DNA from: Glandiceps talaboti
Lineage: Eukaryota > Hemichordata > Enteropneusta > Spengelidae
DNA: 64,000 bases
Assembly (NCBI RefSeq): GCF_964340395.1
Contig: NC_135556.1
Coordinates: 10,590,001 to 10,654,000 of the forward strand
Direction: 5' to 3'
In this document: positions 61,493 to 64,000 of the stretch, piece by piece
Numbering within the stretch: position 1 is the stretch's first letter
Layout: every line of letters starts with the position of its first letter
Notes under the pieces: generated by a model
Seen by the model: only the letters and a program-made list of their open reading frames with translations
Told to the model about the DNA's origin: nothing
The model's database searches: none
Translations under genes and position numbers: made by a program

Positions 61493-61553
61493 TCTGGTGT
61501 TTATCGTCATAGTTCGTCGCATTGCTGAGTGTACCAAGACCTAGGGAAGACAT
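61493..61553 (-). CDS. Candidate alternative first exon of Cdx (short isoform)
   Basis: A speculative exon 1.65 kb upstream of the Cdx homeodomain exon. On the minus strand an ATG in good context (AAA before it) at 61553-61551 opens MSSLGLGTLSNATNY followed by DDKHQ, then one base before a strong donor A|GTGAGTAT. Splicing to 59842 would give Arg (AGA) and then KTRTKDKYR in frame, making a Cdx protein of about 189 residues with the complete homeodomain but no hexapeptide. The same bases could instead be a 48-bp internal exon (61493-61540), because TCTTCCCTAG supplies an acceptor and the exon would be symmetric (phase 1 at both ends). A chance occurrence is quite possible; no homologue is recognised. 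Confidence 0.3.
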
Positions 61554-62504
61554 TTTACAAATTATTACATTTTTGTGTGTAGTGTCACACGACCTGAACA
61601 CACAAACTAGTCAAATTGTACCAGGTGATTTTGACTCCTACTACTACTAAGGTGTACATCTCCGTACATTCACAACTACCTGGGGTTCATACGAACTTTG
61701 TTGGCCTTGACAAATCCATGTAACTAAAACTGTTACTACATGGCCCCCACTGCAGCTAGGAAATGAAGGCATGGTGGGAACAAATTAACGCATCCAGCAC
61801 CAAACAAAATAAAATATCAACTCAAAAAAAAAATTCTCCAGTTTATCGTCAAAATAAACTACCAAAAATACAACCGTGCTTCTACTGTTTAAAAATGGCG
61901 AGTATACTTGACTGACTGTGAGTCAAAATAGAGAGAGAAAAAATGTGGAATTTTAGACCAAGAATCTTGAATATTATATGTTCCATTCCAGTCATTTTAG
62001 ATATCTACTTGGTGTGTGAATTAGGGGCCTTAGTTGGTGAGAGGTGTGACAAGGTGGTGGGGATAACAGCTCAGTTGGTGAGATATTGAAACAATATCGA
62101 GTGAATACTTTCAACAACCAATTCAGATACAGAATATTCTACCTATGTATTCAAAAGAAAACTCGATATAATCCGTCATGTTATATCAGACTCATTATTG
62201 AGACAAATTGGTCTTTTGCCTACTGCCATGACAGTTCTGTCGTCGTTAATGTTAGGCCGACCTGCACATCACTGTTTGTCAATAAAATATTCAAATAAAA
62301 AAAAAACACTGCCTGACAATTGGTGTCAGATGAAAGCAATTTTTTTACTTGCAATAATTCATAACGTATATTTAACTATCGTATTTCTTATCTCCAATTA
62401 GCCCTTCACGGTACACGGAAAATACATATGCAAATTGCGATGCAATAGTTACGCTAAATTAGCATAATCACACATAAACTTTAGAACCACGGCTTTATCA
62501 TTCT

Positions 62505-62575
62505 TAATTAGCATAATCTCACGAGACCGACTGATTTGTCACATGCATCTCAAATTGATCTAGATGCATAATTAA
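62505..62575. promoter_or_regulatory. POU/homeodomain-type motif pair in the Cdx intron
   Basis: TTAATTAGCATAATC (about 62503-62517) and ATGCATAATTAA (62564-62575) occur within 75 bases; the second matches the POU class IV recognition core. A further TTAGCATAATC lies at about 62459. In an AT-rich genome such motifs also arise by chance. Confidence 0.25.
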
Positions 62576-64000
62576 CGAAGCAGTTCATTACCATACATGG
62601 TCATATGGCGGGAACTTTTCACGTTGTGGAATCGTGCCACTTTTACCCACGACATGCCAAAAAATGTTGCGTTTTTCTCTTATCGTCTGATTTCAGTAAA
62701 TTGGGGTCGAGGTCGCTTTGACATAACGGTACGGACAAAAAGTACTACTCATGGAGGATTTGAGAATTTGATAAAAGTTGATACTGTCAATTTAACGATC
62801 GCAAATGGGTATTAAGGCACGGTATTTCTACAAAGCTTCACACGCCTGAATTCTACGTATCTTTCAGAGCTGTGCAACTTTTTAAATATGGCTGACAAGA
62901 AATTTGTTTTACTACGAGTTTTTGGTTTTGCAATTACATGTAAGCCAACATCACTTTAAAAAATGAAAATTACAGCATCTGGCGCCCAAACTTTGTTAAC
63001 TTTTTAAAAAAAAATTCCATATATCAAAGGATTCCAGAGCCGGTATGATTGTTATCGGTTCCGGCCTGGAATATTTCATAATAAAATTATTATATATTCA
63101 TTTTTATTATGCAAGACTAAGTTTTGATTGTGTCTAATGATTCGTAATGGATAATAATTCGTAAAGATGGAAATATGCGGTCATGAATACGAGCGACATA
63201 TCCCGTTGAGTTGACGGTAACGTACGCATTCTCTTAGAGTAAAGTTGAGAGTGAAACACTCAAAATTGCATTTTTGTGACAATCCTGGCATGTTCTGAAA
63301 AATCATAAACCCACACAGAATTAACATGTTAATCTAGTAATGAGAATACATTCTTAAACCCAACACCTGAATCTTGTGACGAGTCTTTTCTAGTCTGCCG
63401 TTAAAAGAAATATTGTTTACTTTTGTCGATCTTCCAAACGACTCCCAGGGGACATCATTATGGTGATCAGGTGAGATGCGGCATGCATGCATGCATGGCC
63501 AATTGCCAAGACTAGTCATGTCGAAGAAGCTACCAAACGTTCCTTTCACCGGATACAACATTTCAATATTGATTACTTTCATTTCGATCGTTCACATGAG
63601 AAAGACAATGTAAAGTACTACGTACAAACCACCTTACACGATGCACTTTATTTGTGTTTCTTGTAATTTGAGACAAAAGTTTATTTGAGAAAAGTTTTCC
63701 TTTCTTTTCGAAAAATGATTGCATTTATGGAATTTTCTATACATTATATGATTGCCTGAATGCCATATTACAAACCGTTACTTGTAAGATCCGGGTCCTA
63801 ATCACCAACATATTGCTGACTAGCATACGCATAATTGCACATTTCTTCTTTCTTGCACTGTCTATGCTACACATATACGATAAAAAACTTAGAATTGGTT
63901 GCAGGCTTTTTTTCCTTCAGTTTTTTGCTGCATATTCTCTTTTCTGTCAATGAGTTGGCTAGCTTTTCATTCAAAGTAGTATGTTATTGTTTTGTCTTCG

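Larger units (their letters stand above)
59843..64000 (-). other. Cdx: Cdx intron (partial, at least 4.2 kb)
   Basis: The sequence upstream of the homeodomain exon contains no Cdx-type hexapeptide: the only CATCCA word (Trp-Met on the minus strand) I found, near 61786, is not in a fitting context. Exon 1 should therefore lie beyond the window. Contents: a 20-bp direct duplication at 59947-59986, a GC-richer block at about 60260-60880 with opposed open frames but no recognised domain, a tetranucleotide array, the candidate alternative exon, and a POU-type site. The rest (61.6-62.4 and 62.6-64.0 kb) shows nothing I can name. Confidence 0.7.

Noticed and set aside
63334-63582. Minus-strand frame with VPWESFGRS, considered as a Cdx exon 1 with a diverged hexapeptide
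   Set aside because: It lacks the Trp-Met core and the conserved Cdx N-terminal motifs, and has no suitable donor that I could see.

Overview
This is an animal (bilaterian, probably marine invertebrate) genomic window carrying two of the three ParaHox homeobox genes. Xlox (the Pdx1 orthologue group) lies on the plus strand as two coding exons, 17692-18184 and 43020-43543, separated by a 24.8-kb intron. The homeodomain exon of Cdx (caudal) lies on the minus strand at 59334-59842. The genes therefore point tail to tail, 15.8 kb apart, as PDX1 and CDX2 do in vertebrates. No Gsx homeobox is present; in an intact cluster it would be expected to the left of the window. The first Cdx exon with the usual Trp-Met hexapeptide is also absent and should lie beyond base 64000. 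The genome is AT-rich with long introns, microsatellites, a minisatellite, SINEs and small non-autonomous DNA transposons. An ambulacrarian (hemichordate, sea star), a cephalochordate or a lophotrochozoan would all fit; the sequence alone does not settle this.

Layout. 1-11.5 kb: intergenic, holding a MITE-like element (1589-2190), a second inverted-repeat transposon family (copies near 3.0-3.4, 6.25 and 9.3 kb), a foldback repeat (4.2-4.7 kb), triplet, pentamer and tetramer microsatellites, and a degenerate tandem region (7.8-9.1 kb) studded with RFX X-box-like palindromes. 11.56-14.59 kb: about 92 copies of a 33-bp minisatellite. 14.6-17.7 kb: Xlox upstream region. 17.7-43.5 kb: Xlox, whose intron holds microsatellites, two tRNA-derived SINEs, a 183-bp tandem duplication, another transposon copy and a few candidate regulatory motifs. 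43.5-59.3 kb: intergenic space with a second copy of each of two dispersed repeats already seen to the left of Xlox, and a degenerate 130-bp tandem array just downstream of Cdx. 59.3-64 kb: the last Cdx exon and its upstream intron, in which I see one candidate alternative first exon (61493-61553).

The two proteins are sequence-specific transcription factors. By established knowledge of the families, Xlox/Pdx patterns mid-gut endoderm and Cdx the hindgut and posterior body. Points deserving a second look are a non-canonical Tyr at homeodomain position 56 of Xlox (two-base change from Trp), a possible short Cdx isoform made from an intronic first exon, the glutamine-rich Cdx tail, and the dense X-box array. 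All function calls here are by eye from sequence; no database search was run.
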